Assembly (NCBI GenBank): GCA_000721375.1
Contig: JOGW01000003.1
Span: forward strand, 186,001 to 250,000
Length of the DNA stretch: 64,000 nucleotides
Source of the DNA: Streptomyces sp. NRRL B-3428
GTDB lineage: Bacteria > Actinomycetota > Actinomycetes > Streptomycetales > Streptomycetaceae
Direction of reading: 5' to 3'
The position numbers and the translations under genes were made by a program. The notes beneath the pieces are model-generated. The model was given only the letters and a program-made list of their open reading frames with translations, did no database searches and was not told where the DNA came from. Positions 57,131-64,000 of this stretch are shown here, one piece after another (position 1 is the stretch's first letter; each line of letters starts with the position of its first letter).

Positions 57131-59155
57131 TCAGCCGTTGGTCTTGATCGTCACGGTCCGCTCCGCCTCGGTCTTGCCGCGCAGGGCCGTGCCGACGGCG
57201 ACGACGACGTCCTTCTCGTTGAGCGCCGTCTTCTTGCCGGTGCCGCGCGTGATCATGACACCGTCGAAGGTCGAGCCGTACAGCCCCTTGAGCACCTGCT
57301 CGTCGTACTTCTCGGTGAGCGCGCCGTCCTGCGTAGCGACCACCTTGACGAACTTGTAGATCGACTTCTGCGGCGAGAACTGGACGAACTGCCCGCTGTC
57401 CACCCGGATCGTGATCATCCCGGACATCGCCGGAGTCGCGAACTCCCGCATCATCCGGTCGACTTCTTCCTTCGACACCTTCGGGGCGGCCGTGGAGACC
57501 GGCAGTTCGACCGGAACGCCCTTGCCCGTCTCGACCTGCTCGCGGTACGCCGCCTCTATGGCCGCGACCGAACCCTGCGGGTTGATCCGCTTGCCTTCCT
57601 CGCCGTACACGGGCGTCGCCTTGCCCGCGGTCAGCTTGATGCCGCCCTCGCCCGACGAGCTGCTGCCCGCGATGCGCTCGAGGGCGTCGGTGAGCTTCTC
57701 CTCGTCGACCGGGATCTCGGGCTCGACGACCCGCTCGCCGCCGAACAGCGAGCCGATCACGGAGACCGGGTTGTAGTCGCTGCCCGCCGCGGCGCGCACG
57801 GTGGCCTGGGTGTCGAGCGAGAGACCCGACTGCTCGGGCTCCAGCTCGACGGTCTTGCCGTCGACCTTGAGCTGCAGCGGCTGCGCGGTGCGCTTGCCGA
57901 GCGCGGCGTCCAGCTTCTTGACCGCGTCGTCGCGGGTGCCGCCGCCGATGTCGACACCGAGCACCGTGGTGCCCTTGGGCACGTCGGAGTGGTTCATCAG
58001 GAGACCCGCGCCGTAGGCGACACCGAGCAGACCGATGACGCCGCCCGCCGCGAGGACCAGCTTGTTGCGGCCCTTCTTGGCGGGGCGTGCACCGGCCGGG
58101 GCCGGACGCGGTGCGGCCGGGGCAGGGGGCTCGGGCACGCCGGGCGGCACGCTCTGGCGTCCGAACGCGTTCGGCGGGCCGCCCTGCCCGGGCGGCACCA
58201 CGGGGATGCCGCTGTTCAGGGTGTCGCCGGAGACCTGGCCGGGCGCCGGGATCGGCGCGGGAGCGGGCGCGGGCTTCTGCGGGGTGAGGACGGCGGTGTC
58301 GTCGCTCATCCGCGGCGGCTCGGGGAAGTCCTGGCCGAAGGCGGGGCCCTGCGGCTCGGGCGCCGTGGGAGCGCCCGGCTGCCGGAAGGCCGCCGGCGGC
58401 GGCGCACCCGCACCGGTCACCGGACCGGTGGTGGGCCCGGAGGGGCCGGTGGGTGTGGCCGACGGGGTCATCGGACCCTGCGGACCTTGACCACCAGGAC
58501 CACCGGGACCGGTGAGCGGACTACTGGGCGGACCGCCCGCGGGAGCGCCGGGGCGACGGCCCGCGGGTGAACTCGGGGGCGCGCCACGGCCGGAGTCCCC
58601 GCCGAGGTCGCTCAGACCGCTCCTGGGGGGCGGTCCCTGCTGTGCAGTCCCGGACCCGGAGCCATTGCGATACGGAAGGTCGCCGCGCGGCGGCGTACTG
58701 GCCGGGGCCTGGCCGCCCTGCGGACCGGCGGGTGCACCCTTGGGACCGGTCGAGGACTTGCGGGGCGCGAACCAGTCGCTGGCCTTCTCGCCGCTCTTGT
58801 CGCCCTCGGGCTCGGCCGGCTCGGGGGCGGGCTCGGGCGCGGGCGCCGCTACGGCCTTCGGCACACCCGGGATGTCCTGGGTGGACGAGGAACCGCCGTT
58901 GTCCTCGTTCATCGGCTTGCGCACCACGACGGGCGGGATGGGCCGCGACCCGGGGATGTTGATCCTGATCCGGGTGGTCAGCGTGGTCTGCGTCTCGGGC
59001 TCGTCGGCCGGCGGCTGCGGCGGCTCCATGCGGTCCGCGTCGAGGCCCGCGTCCGGGCCGCCCGACGGAGTCCCGTACGGCGGAGTGCCCGAGGGGTAGG
59101 CGGCACCTCCGCGCCCCTGGGGCCCGGAGGACGGACTGTCAGTTTCACGACTCAA
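57131..59155 (-). CDS. Membrane protein with peptidoglycan-binding (PG_binding_4) domains
   Basis: A 674-residue protein. The first about 370 residues are disordered, Pro/Gly/Ala-rich and cytoplasmic. One membrane helix follows (LVLAAGGVIGLLGVAYGAGLL). The outer part holds PG_binding_4-type modules (VPKGTTVLGVDIGGGTRDDAVKKLDAALGKR... and a second around NPQGSVAAIEAAYREQVETG), as found before VanW or L,D-transpeptidase domains; neither catalytic domain is present. It starts with TTG (59155), preceded by GGGAGAACC. Role in cell-wall organisation inferred. Confidence 0.85.
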   Translation of the reverse strand: MSRETDSPSSGPQGRGGAAYPSGTPPYGTPSGGPDAGLDADRMEPPQPPADEPETQTTLTTRIRINIPGSRPIPPVVVRKPMNEDNGGSSSTQDIPGVPKAVAAPAPEPAPEPAEPEGDKSGEKASDWFAPRKSSTGPKGAPAGPQGGQAPASTPPRGDLPYRNGSGSGTAQQGPPPRSGLSDLGGDSGRGAPPSSPAGRRPGAPAGGPPSSPLTGPGGPGGQGPQGPMTPSATPTGPSGPTTGPVTGAGAPPPAAFRQPGAPTAPEPQGPAFGQDFPEPPRMSDDTAVLTPQKPAPAPAPIPAPGQVSGDTLNSGIPVVPPGQGGPPNAFGRQSVPPGVPEPPAPAAPRPAPAGARPAKKGRNKLVLAAGGVIGLLGVAYGAGLLMNHSDVPKGTTVLGVDIGGGTRDDAVKKLDAALGKRTAQPLQLKVDGKTVELEPEQSGLSLDTQATVRAAAGSDYNPVSVIGSLFGGERVVEPEIPVDEEKLTDALERIAGSSSSGEGGIKLTAGKATPVYGEEGKRINPQGSVAAIEAAYREQVETGKGVPVELPVSTAAPKVSKEEVDRMMREFATPAMSGMITIRVDSGQFVQFSPQKSIYKFVKVVATQDGALTEKYDEQVLKGLYGSTFDGVMITRGTGKKTALNEKDVVVAVGTALRGKTEAERTVTIKTNG

Positions 59156-59340
59156 GGCAGGTTCTCCCGATCGGCTTCACCGCCCGGCCTTCGTCGCTCC
59201 GGGGCTCGTTTCCCGAGTCCCGTTCTGCAAACGACCGTGTGTGGACGGCCCGGCGGCGCGCACCACCATACTGGCCGCGCCCCACCCGCATCTTGTGACC
59301 GTCGTCAAATACGGATGGAGCAGACTCCCCAAGTGGTACG

Positions 59341-59787
59341 TCACTTGGCAAGTCGGGCAGCGAGGCCGCCCGGTTGCGCAGGGGCGCCGAGCGTGGCACA
59401 CATCACAGCAACTGCCATGCCACCGAGGAGATAGAGGTACGAGCTCGTTCCTGAGCCGAAGACGAAATCGCCCTCCGGCCGGGTGGTCGTGAGGAAGAGC
59501 ACGGTGAGCAGCCAGCCCGCGCCGGGCGCGAAGGCGCCGGAGCGCGCACCGAGCGCCCGTGCCCCTCCGTAGAAGAGGCCGGCCGCACCGAGCAGCGAGA
59601 GCAGCAACCCGGCGGGGAACCAGGCGGATTGGAGCAGGGCGCCCGCGACGCCGACCAGGACGCCGAGGACGACAAGGACCGCGTGGAGAAGGACACGCAG
59701 GCCCGCGGGCAGCGCCTTGACCGGCTCCTCGGCGGGTCGCTCGGCCTTGGGTCCGCCGGAGGCGCGGGCCGGCTTGGGCGTGCTCAT
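59341..59787 (-). CDS. Small membrane protein following mshB
   Basis: A 148-residue protein with four predicted membrane helices after a basic cytoplasmic start ([21 protein letters not shown]). Counterpart in position and size of mycobacterial Rv1171; I recall a label DUF6113 for the streptomycete family. The ATG overlaps the mshB stop (ATGA), so it is made together with MshB. No function known; a link to mycothiol is only by position. Confidence 0.82.
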   Translation of the reverse strand: MSTPKPARASGGPKAERPAEEPVKALPAGLRVLLHAVLVVLGVLVGVAGALLQSAWFPAGLLLSLLGAAGLFYGGARALGARSGAFAPGAGWLLTVLFLTTTRPEGDFVFGSGTSSYLYLLGGMAVAVMCATLGAPAQPGGLAARLAK

Positions 59788-60713
59788 ACGTCTTCCCCAC
59801 TCACTGTCGAAGCCCCCACCGTAAGCCCGGCGAAGAGGTCGTCCTCCAGCTGCCCGTCCGCGGCGCCGCGCGCACCCCGTACCAACTGGTAGTACTCGTC
59901 GGTGAAGAGCGGCTGCGCCTTGTCGTTGGAGAGCGCGAACCAGGGCTCGAGGACCTCGACCTGGGTGGCGTGGGCGCGCATCGCGGCGGCCTTCGCGGCA
60001 CCGTAGGGACCCGCCTCGATCTTCGTCGTGATGACGGCATCGTCCACGACGCCCGGCACGTCGCCGATCTCGGCGGCCTCGGCCCACGGCAGGTGCCCGA
60101 GCGCACCGCGCAGCACGTCGAAGCTCTGCTCGGCCACGGAGCGCGGTACGCGGTTGTAGTAGATCTTCGCGATCGTGTGCGCCTCACCGAGGTCCCGGCG
60201 GAAGGCCTTCTCGGCCGCGAGGTCGGCGGCGCGCATCGCCACGCGGTGGGCCTTGATGTGGTCGGGGTGGCCGTAGCCGCCGTTCTCGTCGTACGTGACG
60301 AGCACCTGCGGACGCACCTCACGGATCACGGCGACCAGCTCGGCCGCGGCCTCGTCGAGGTCGGCCGCCCAGAAACCGGACCGGTTCGTGGCCAGGCCCA
60401 TCATCCCGGAGTCGCGGAAACGGCCCGTGCCGCCGAGGAAGCGGTGGTCGGTGACGCCGAGTTCCTTCATGGCGCGGTCGAGTTCACCGACGCGATGGGC
60501 GCCCAGGGTGTTGTCGCGGTCCGGCGCCAGATGGGCGAGCTCGGCCGGGATGACCTCGCCCTCCTCGCCCAGCGTGCAGGTCACGAGGGTGACGCGGGCG
60601 CCTTCGGCCGCATACCTGGCCATGGTGGCGCCGTTGTTGATCGACTCGTCGTCGGGGTGCGCGTGCACCAGGAGCAGGCCGCGGCCCGTCCGCGGTGCTG
60701 GCTGTTCGGTCAT
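59784..60713 (-). CDS. mshB: MshB, GlcNAc-Ins deacetylase of mycothiol synthesis
   Basis: A 309-residue LmbE/PIG-L-type zinc deacetylase. Zinc ligands: His19 and Asp22 in AHPDDES and His in [12 protein letters not shown]; Asp21 is the catalytic base. It removes the acetyl group from GlcNAc-inositol, the second step of mycothiol synthesis. N-terminus [20 protein letters not shown]. No Shine-Dalgarno; TACGCT six bases before the ATG implies a leaderless mRNA. The last gene pair overlaps by 4 bases. Confidence 0.95.
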   Translation of the reverse strand: MTEQPAPRTGRGLLLVHAHPDDESINNGATMARYAAEGARVTLVTCTLGEEGEVIPAELAHLAPDRDNTLGAHRVGELDRAMKELGVTDHRFLGGTGRFRDSGMMGLATNRSGFWAADLDEAAAELVAVIREVRPQVLVTYDENGGYGHPDHIKAHRVAMRAADLAAEKAFRRDLGEAHTIAKIYYNRVPRSVAEQSFDVLRGALGHLPWAEAAEIGDVPGVVDDAVITTKIEAGPYGAAKAAAMRAHATQVEVLEPWFALSNDKAQPLFTDEYYQLVRGARGAADGQLEDDLFAGLTVGASTVSGEDV

Positions 60714-60719
60714 GGGGCA

Positions 60720-60725
60720 AGCGTA
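60720..60725 (-). promoter_or_regulatory. -10 box TACGCT, leaderless mshB transcript
   Basis: TACGCT six bases (TGCCCC) before the ATG at 60713. Confidence 0.5.
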
Positions 60726-60752
60726 CGAGGCGGCCCGCGCGCCGACGGGGGG

Positions 60753-60947
60753 TCAGAAGCGGATGTCGCTGAGCATCGAGGCGATGTTCGTCGTCACGTC
60801 GCTGATGGTGGGTGCCACCGAGGAGCTCGCCAGGTAGAAGCCGAGCAGCACGCAGACGATCGCGTGCATCGCGTTCAGTCCCGACTTCTTGATGAAGATG
60901 ACGACGAGGATCGCAAACAGCACCACCGCCGAGATCGAGAGTGCCAC
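60753..60947 (-). CDS. Small membrane protein (64 aa)
   Basis: A 64-residue protein with two membrane helices (ALSISAVVLFAILVVIFI and GLNAMHAIVCVLLGFYLASS) joined by KKS, ending in a Thr/Ser-rich helix. GTG 60947 has GGAGG 8 bases upstream. It lies 27 bases upstream of the mshB -10 box on the same strand. The size and spacing of hydrophobic stretches suggest a holin-like or regulatory membrane microprotein, but that is a guess. Confidence 0.75.
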   Translation of the reverse strand: MALSISAVVLFAILVVIFIKKSGLNAMHAIVCVLLGFYLASSSVAPTISDVTTNIASMLSDIRF

Positions 60948-61146
60948 GCGGTCGCCTCCATGCATCAAGTCCTGTGGCCCGCAAGGAAGTACGGGCCCGC
61001 CAGGTACCTACCACCCAGCGCTACGGATCATAACTTTCCGTACGAACGCATGGATGGCGCATGGCAGCACTGGGGAGCGCACGCATTCCGGACACCGGAC
61101 CGCGGATACGTCGGATCACAGGGAGGCGCGGTGGCGCCCGGATCAG

Positions 61147-61152
61147 TAGCCT
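61147..61152 (+). promoter_or_regulatory. -10 box TAGCCT, leaderless peptidase transcript
   Basis: TAGCCT six bases (CGGGGG) before the ATG at 61159. The upstream 200 bases also hold a GGCCCG...CGGGCC hairpin and TACGGA...TCCGTA (near 61021-61041). Confidence 0.5.
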
Positions 61153-61158
61153 CGGGGG

Positions 61159-63282
61159 ATGACCACCGGACAGCAGTCTTTTCCCCGCCGGCATGCACGG
61201 ACGCAGAGGTTCTCGCTGGGCACTCCGCGCGCGTTCACGGTGTCACCCGATGGAGAGCGCGTGACCTTCCTGCGGTCACGTTCGGGTACGGATCGGGCAA
61301 ATCTGCTGTGGGTGCTTGACATCGAGGACGGTTCGGAGCGGATCGCCGCCGATCCCGAGCTGCTGCTCGGCGGCGCCCAGGAGCGGCTGTCCGCCGCGGA
61401 GCGCCAACGGCGCGAGCGCAGCAGGGAGTTCGCGGCGGGCGTGGTGGCGTACGCGACCGACGCGGCGGTGGAGCTCGCGTCCTTCGCGCTGTCCGGGCGG
61501 CTCTTCGTCTGTGAGCTGCGCGCCGGTACCGCGCGTGAGCTGCGGGTTCCCGGCGCCGTGATCGACCCCAGGCCCTCGCCGGACGGCAGGCTGGTCGCCT
61601 ACGTGTCCCAAGGTGCGCTGCGGGTGGTCGGGGCAGAAGGCGAAGGCGATGTGGCACTCGCCGAGCCCGAGGGCGCCGAAGTCACCTATGGTCTCGCGGA
61701 GTTCATCGCCGCCGAGGAGATGCATCGCTACCGGGGCTTTTGGTGGTCGCCGGAATCGGACCGGCTGCTCGTCGCCCGTGTCGACAACTCCCCTGTGCAG
61801 CGCTGGTGGATCGCCGATCCCGCGCACCCGGAGGCCGCCCCGGCGCAGGTCGCCTATCCGGCGGCCGGCACCCCCAACGCGGACGTACGGCTCTTCGTCC
61901 TCGGCCTCGACGGCTCGCGCACCGAGATCGAATGGGACCGGGACCGCTATCCGTATCTGGCCCGGGTGCACTGGTCGTCGGCGGGTGCGCCGCTGCTGCT
62001 CGTACAGACGCGTGACCAGGGCGGGCAGGTGTATCTGGCGGCGAACCCCGACGACGGTTCGACGCGGATGGTGCACGCGGACGAGGACCCGGCCTGGCTG
62101 GAACTGTTCGCGGGGACACCCGCCTGGTCACCGAGCGGACGGCTCGTACGGATCGCCGACGAAGGCGGCGCACGGGTCCTGACGGTGGGCGAACGGCCGC
62201 TCACCGGAGCCCAGTTGCAGGTCAGGGCGGTGCTCGACATCGGCGAAAGCGACGTCCTGATCCAGGCGTCCGCGGGCGAGGAGGCCGCCGCGCCGGAGAC
62301 CGGCGAGGTGCACGTGTACCGGGTCAACGAGCTGGGCGTCGAGCGTGTCTCGCAGGATCCGGGCGTGCACTCGGCCGTCCGCTCCGGCCCCGTGACCGTG
62401 CTCGTCTCGGCCCTGCCCGGGCAACCGGGCACGCGGGCGCGGGTGATCGAGGACGGCAAGCAGAGGGCGGTCGTCGCGTCGTACGCGGAGCAGCCGGGGA
62501 TCACCCCGCGCATGACACTCACCGAGGCGGGCGAACGGCGCATCCCGTGCGCCGTCCTGCTCCCCACGGGGTACGCGGAGGGCGACGGGCCGCTCCCGGT
62601 GCTCCTCGACCCGTACGGCGGCCCGCACCACGCCCGTGTCGTCGCGGCCCACGATCCGTACCTCACCTCGCAGTGGTTCGCGGACCAGGGCTTCGCCGTG
62701 GTGATCGCGGACAACCGGGGTACGCCGGGCCGTACTCCCGCCTGGGAGAAGGCGATCAAGGACAACCTGGCGGCGGTGGTCCTTGAGGACCAGGTCGACG
62801 CCCTGCACGCGCTCGCCTCACGTTTCCCCCTGGACCTCTCCCGCGTCGCGATCCGCGGCTGGTCCTTCGGCGGCTACCTCGCCGGCCTCGCGCTCCTGCG
62901 CCGCCCGGATGTCTTCCACGCGGCGATCGCGGGCGCCCCGGTCACGGACCAGCGCCTGTACGACACCCACTACACGGAGCGCTATCTCGGCGATCCGACC
63001 AAGCAGCCCTCCGTATACGCGGAGAACTCGCTGGTCACGGACGAGGGCCTGTCGGGTGCGGCGGAGCCCGCCCGCCCCCTGATGATCGTGCACGGCCTCG
63101 CGGACGACAACGTGGTGGTCGCACACTCCCTGCGCCTGTCCTCGGCGCTCCTGGCAGCGGGCCGCCCCCACGAGGTACTCCCCCTGTCCGGCGTCACCCA
63201 CGCGACCCCGCAGGAGCAGGTCGCGGAGAACGTACTGCTGCTGCAAGTGGACTTCTTGAAGAGGTCGTTGGGGATGGAGTAG
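61159..63282 (+). CDS. S9 family prolyl oligopeptidase (DPP-IV type)
   Basis: A 707-residue serine peptidase. The N-terminal about 430 residues are the DPP-IV-type beta-propeller, including the double-Glu helix (GLAEFIAAEEMHRYRGFWW) that binds the substrate amino terminus. The C-terminal alpha/beta-hydrolase domain has nucleophile Ser in RGWSFGGYLAG, acid Asp in HGLADDNVVV and base His in GVTHATPQ. It cleaves short peptides after penultimate Pro or Ala. No signal peptide, so cytoplasmic peptide turnover. Leaderless start. Confidence 0.94.
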   Translation: MTTGQQSFPRRHARTQRFSLGTPRAFTVSPDGERVTFLRSRSGTDRANLLWVLDIEDGSERIAADPELLLGGAQERLSAAERQRRERSREFAAGVVAYATDAAVELASFALSGRLFVCELRAGTARELRVPGAVIDPRPSPDGRLVAYVSQGALRVVGAEGEGDVALAEPEGAEVTYGLAEFIAAEEMHRYRGFWWSPESDRLLVARVDNSPVQRWWIADPAHPEAAPAQVAYPAAGTPNADVRLFVLGLDGSRTEIEWDRDRYPYLARVHWSSAGAPLLLVQTRDQGGQVYLAANPDDGSTRMVHADEDPAWLELFAGTPAWSPSGRLVRIADEGGARVLTVGERPLTGAQLQVRAVLDIGESDVLIQASAGEEAAAPETGEVHVYRVNELGVERVSQDPGVHSAVRSGPVTVLVSALPGQPGTRARVIEDGKQRAVVASYAEQPGITPRMTLTEAGERRIPCAVLLPTGYAEGDGPLPVLLDPYGGPHHARVVAAHDPYLTSQWFADQGFAVVIADNRGTPGRTPAWEKAIKDNLAAVVLEDQVDALHALASRFPLDLSRVAIRGWSFGGYLAGLALLRRPDVFHAAIAGAPVTDQRLYDTHYTERYLGDPTKQPSVYAENSLVTDEGLSGAAEPARPLMIVHGLADDNVVVAHSLRLSSALLAAGRPHEVLPLSGVTHATPQEQVAENVLLLQVDFLKRSLGME

Positions 63283-63290
63283 CGGGCGCC

Positions 63291-63318
63291 CCCTGCCGTC
63301 ACCAACCCGGCGGCAGGG
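63291..63318 (+). terminator. Terminator-like hairpin at convergent gene ends
   Basis: CCCTGCCG (63291-63298) pairs with CGGCAGGG (63311-63318) over a 12-base loop; it overlaps the end of the convergent downstream gene. Confidence 0.5.
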
Positions 63319-64000
63319 TCGACGGCGGCGGTGGGCCGTACACGCCGCCGGCGGGGTCCCAGTCGCCGTACTCGCGCTCGTCGCGCCGCTCGCGGCCGCG
63401 GAACAGGACGAGCAGGCAGACGGCTCCGGCGAGGACGTAGAACAGCTGGGTGAGCACCTCCAGTTGGACCAGGAGCTCCGCGTCCATGAGGCCTGAGAAG
63501 CGGTCGGCCTTCACCGCCCAGGTGACACCCCCCGCCCCGTACAGCAGAAAGACCGCGGCCGCCGTCATACCGAGCGCCCGGCTGAAGGTCGCACGGTTGA
63601 GCGCCGCGATCGCCGCGACCAGGGCGAGCAGCGCGAGGGACCACACGAGCCAGCCGGTGGGCGGGGCGAGCGCCGAGCTCAGCAGACTCTCCCCCGTGAT
63701 CAGTTCGCGGTAGCGCCGCCAGCCGAGGTCCATCGCGTTGTGCACCTGCCAGGCGCCCGCCACCGCGGCGACGGCGCCCAGGAAGATGAAGGCCGTGGCG
63801 GCCGCGCCGTTGGTGGGCCGCGGCGGCTGCTCCTCGTCGTCGAACGTGTACGAGTACCCGGCGCTCTCCACGACCGGACGGCGGCCGAACGCCGCGAGCA
63901 GCAGCAGGATGAGACCGAGCCCCACGGTCGCGATGGCGCTCGCGAGCAGCCGCACCCGCAGGTCGAGGATGCCGAAGCGTTCCTTGTCCAGCAGGATCCA
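63299..64000 (-). CDS. Multi-pass membrane protein (N-terminus beyond window)
   Basis: At least 233 residues, open at the right edge, where the frame reads ...WILLDKERFGILDLRVRLLAS. Five or so membrane helices are visible (ATVGLGLILLLLAAFG, AFIFLGAVAAVAGAW, WLVWSLALLALVAAIAAL, MTAAAVFLLYGAGGVTW, LEVLTQLFYVLAGAVCLLVLF), ending in a cytoplasmic Pro-rich tail. No family recognised. It converges on the S9 peptidase gene with 16 bases between. Confidence 0.75.
   Translation of the reverse strand, partial: WILLDKERFGILDLRVRLLASAIATVGLGLILLLLAAFGRRPVVESAGYSYTFDDEEQPPRPTNGAAATAFIFLGAVAAVAGAWQVHNAMDLGWRRYRELITGESLLSSALAPPTGWLVWSLALLALVAAIAALNRATFSRALGMTAAAVFLLYGAGGVTWAVKADRFSGLMDAELLVQLEVLTQLFYVLAGAVCLLVLFRGRERRDEREYGDWDPAGGVYGPPPPSTLPPGW

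Noticed and set aside
1..64000. tRNA or rRNA genes
   Set aside because: No cloverleaf with TTCGA/TTCAA arm or rRNA signature was noticed in the intergenic regions; a tRNA scan would confirm.

Overview
The window is chromosomal DNA from a Streptomyces or very close relative. The evidence is a very GC-rich composition with G/C at nearly every third codon position, many GTG starts, a mycothiol gene (mshB), actinobacterial families (DUF3152, DUF3107, DUF3117, DUF1003) and Streptomyces-style secreted and proline-rich proteins. There is no rRNA, tRNA, CRISPR array or prophage. About 66 protein genes are packed with short gaps and many 4-bp stop/start overlaps (ATGA or GTGA).

Layout. 1-7.1 kb: a conserved core block (DUF3152 protein, alpha/beta hydrolase, TetR regulator, DUF3107, small membrane protein, ferritin-like tRNA-hydroxylase relative, DEAD-box helicase), in the order I recall for Mycobacterium tuberculosis Rv3207c-Rv3211. 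7.2-15.5 kb: hydrolase, PepSY lipoprotein, NYN ribonuclease-like protein, a 50-residue protein with an AT-rich leader, MarC, PHP phosphoesterase, SUFU-domain protein and a CorA Mg transporter. 15.5-17.2 kb: an IS200/IS605-type element with an intact-looking TnpB and a dead TnpA remnant. 17.3-28.8 kb: lipoprotein, a MITE-like palindrome, MgtE-N/CBS protein plus DUF1003 protein, Mrp, then tatB-htrA-anti-sigma-sigE with a divergent O-methyltransferase, matching the mycobacterial Rv1220c-Rv1239c neighbourhood. 28.8-31.8 kb: enoyl-CoA hydratase, tag, DivIVA-like protein, folP2.

31.8-44.2 kb is the accessory part and the most interesting: a TetR regulator and SGNH hydrolase diverge from a hotdog-like protein, an acyl-CoA dehydrogenase, an amidase and a peptide/nickel-type ABC importer (one permease fused to its ATPase), followed by a TauE-like exporter and a second MITE-like element. 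Two near-identical palindromic operators sit on matching TTGACA-N17-TGTGAT promoters in front of the TetR gene and the dehydrogenase gene. The simplest reading is a self-regulated uptake and degradation locus for an acylated amide or ester, set into an otherwise core region.

44.3-64 kb: LOG-family protein, dapE, lysozyme-fold-like secreted protein, secreted repeat protein, dapC, ferredoxin, GNAT, SirB1-type protein, a four-gene ABC transporter/two-component operon with a palindrome upstream, a secreted lipase-like protein, a peptidoglycan-binding-domain membrane protein, mshB with small membrane proteins, an S9 peptidase and a partial membrane protein.

Across the window at least ten genes lack a Shine-Dalgarno but have a TANNNT box 6-7 bases before the start, the signature of leaderless mRNAs. 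Two genes appear to use CTG and ATT starts.
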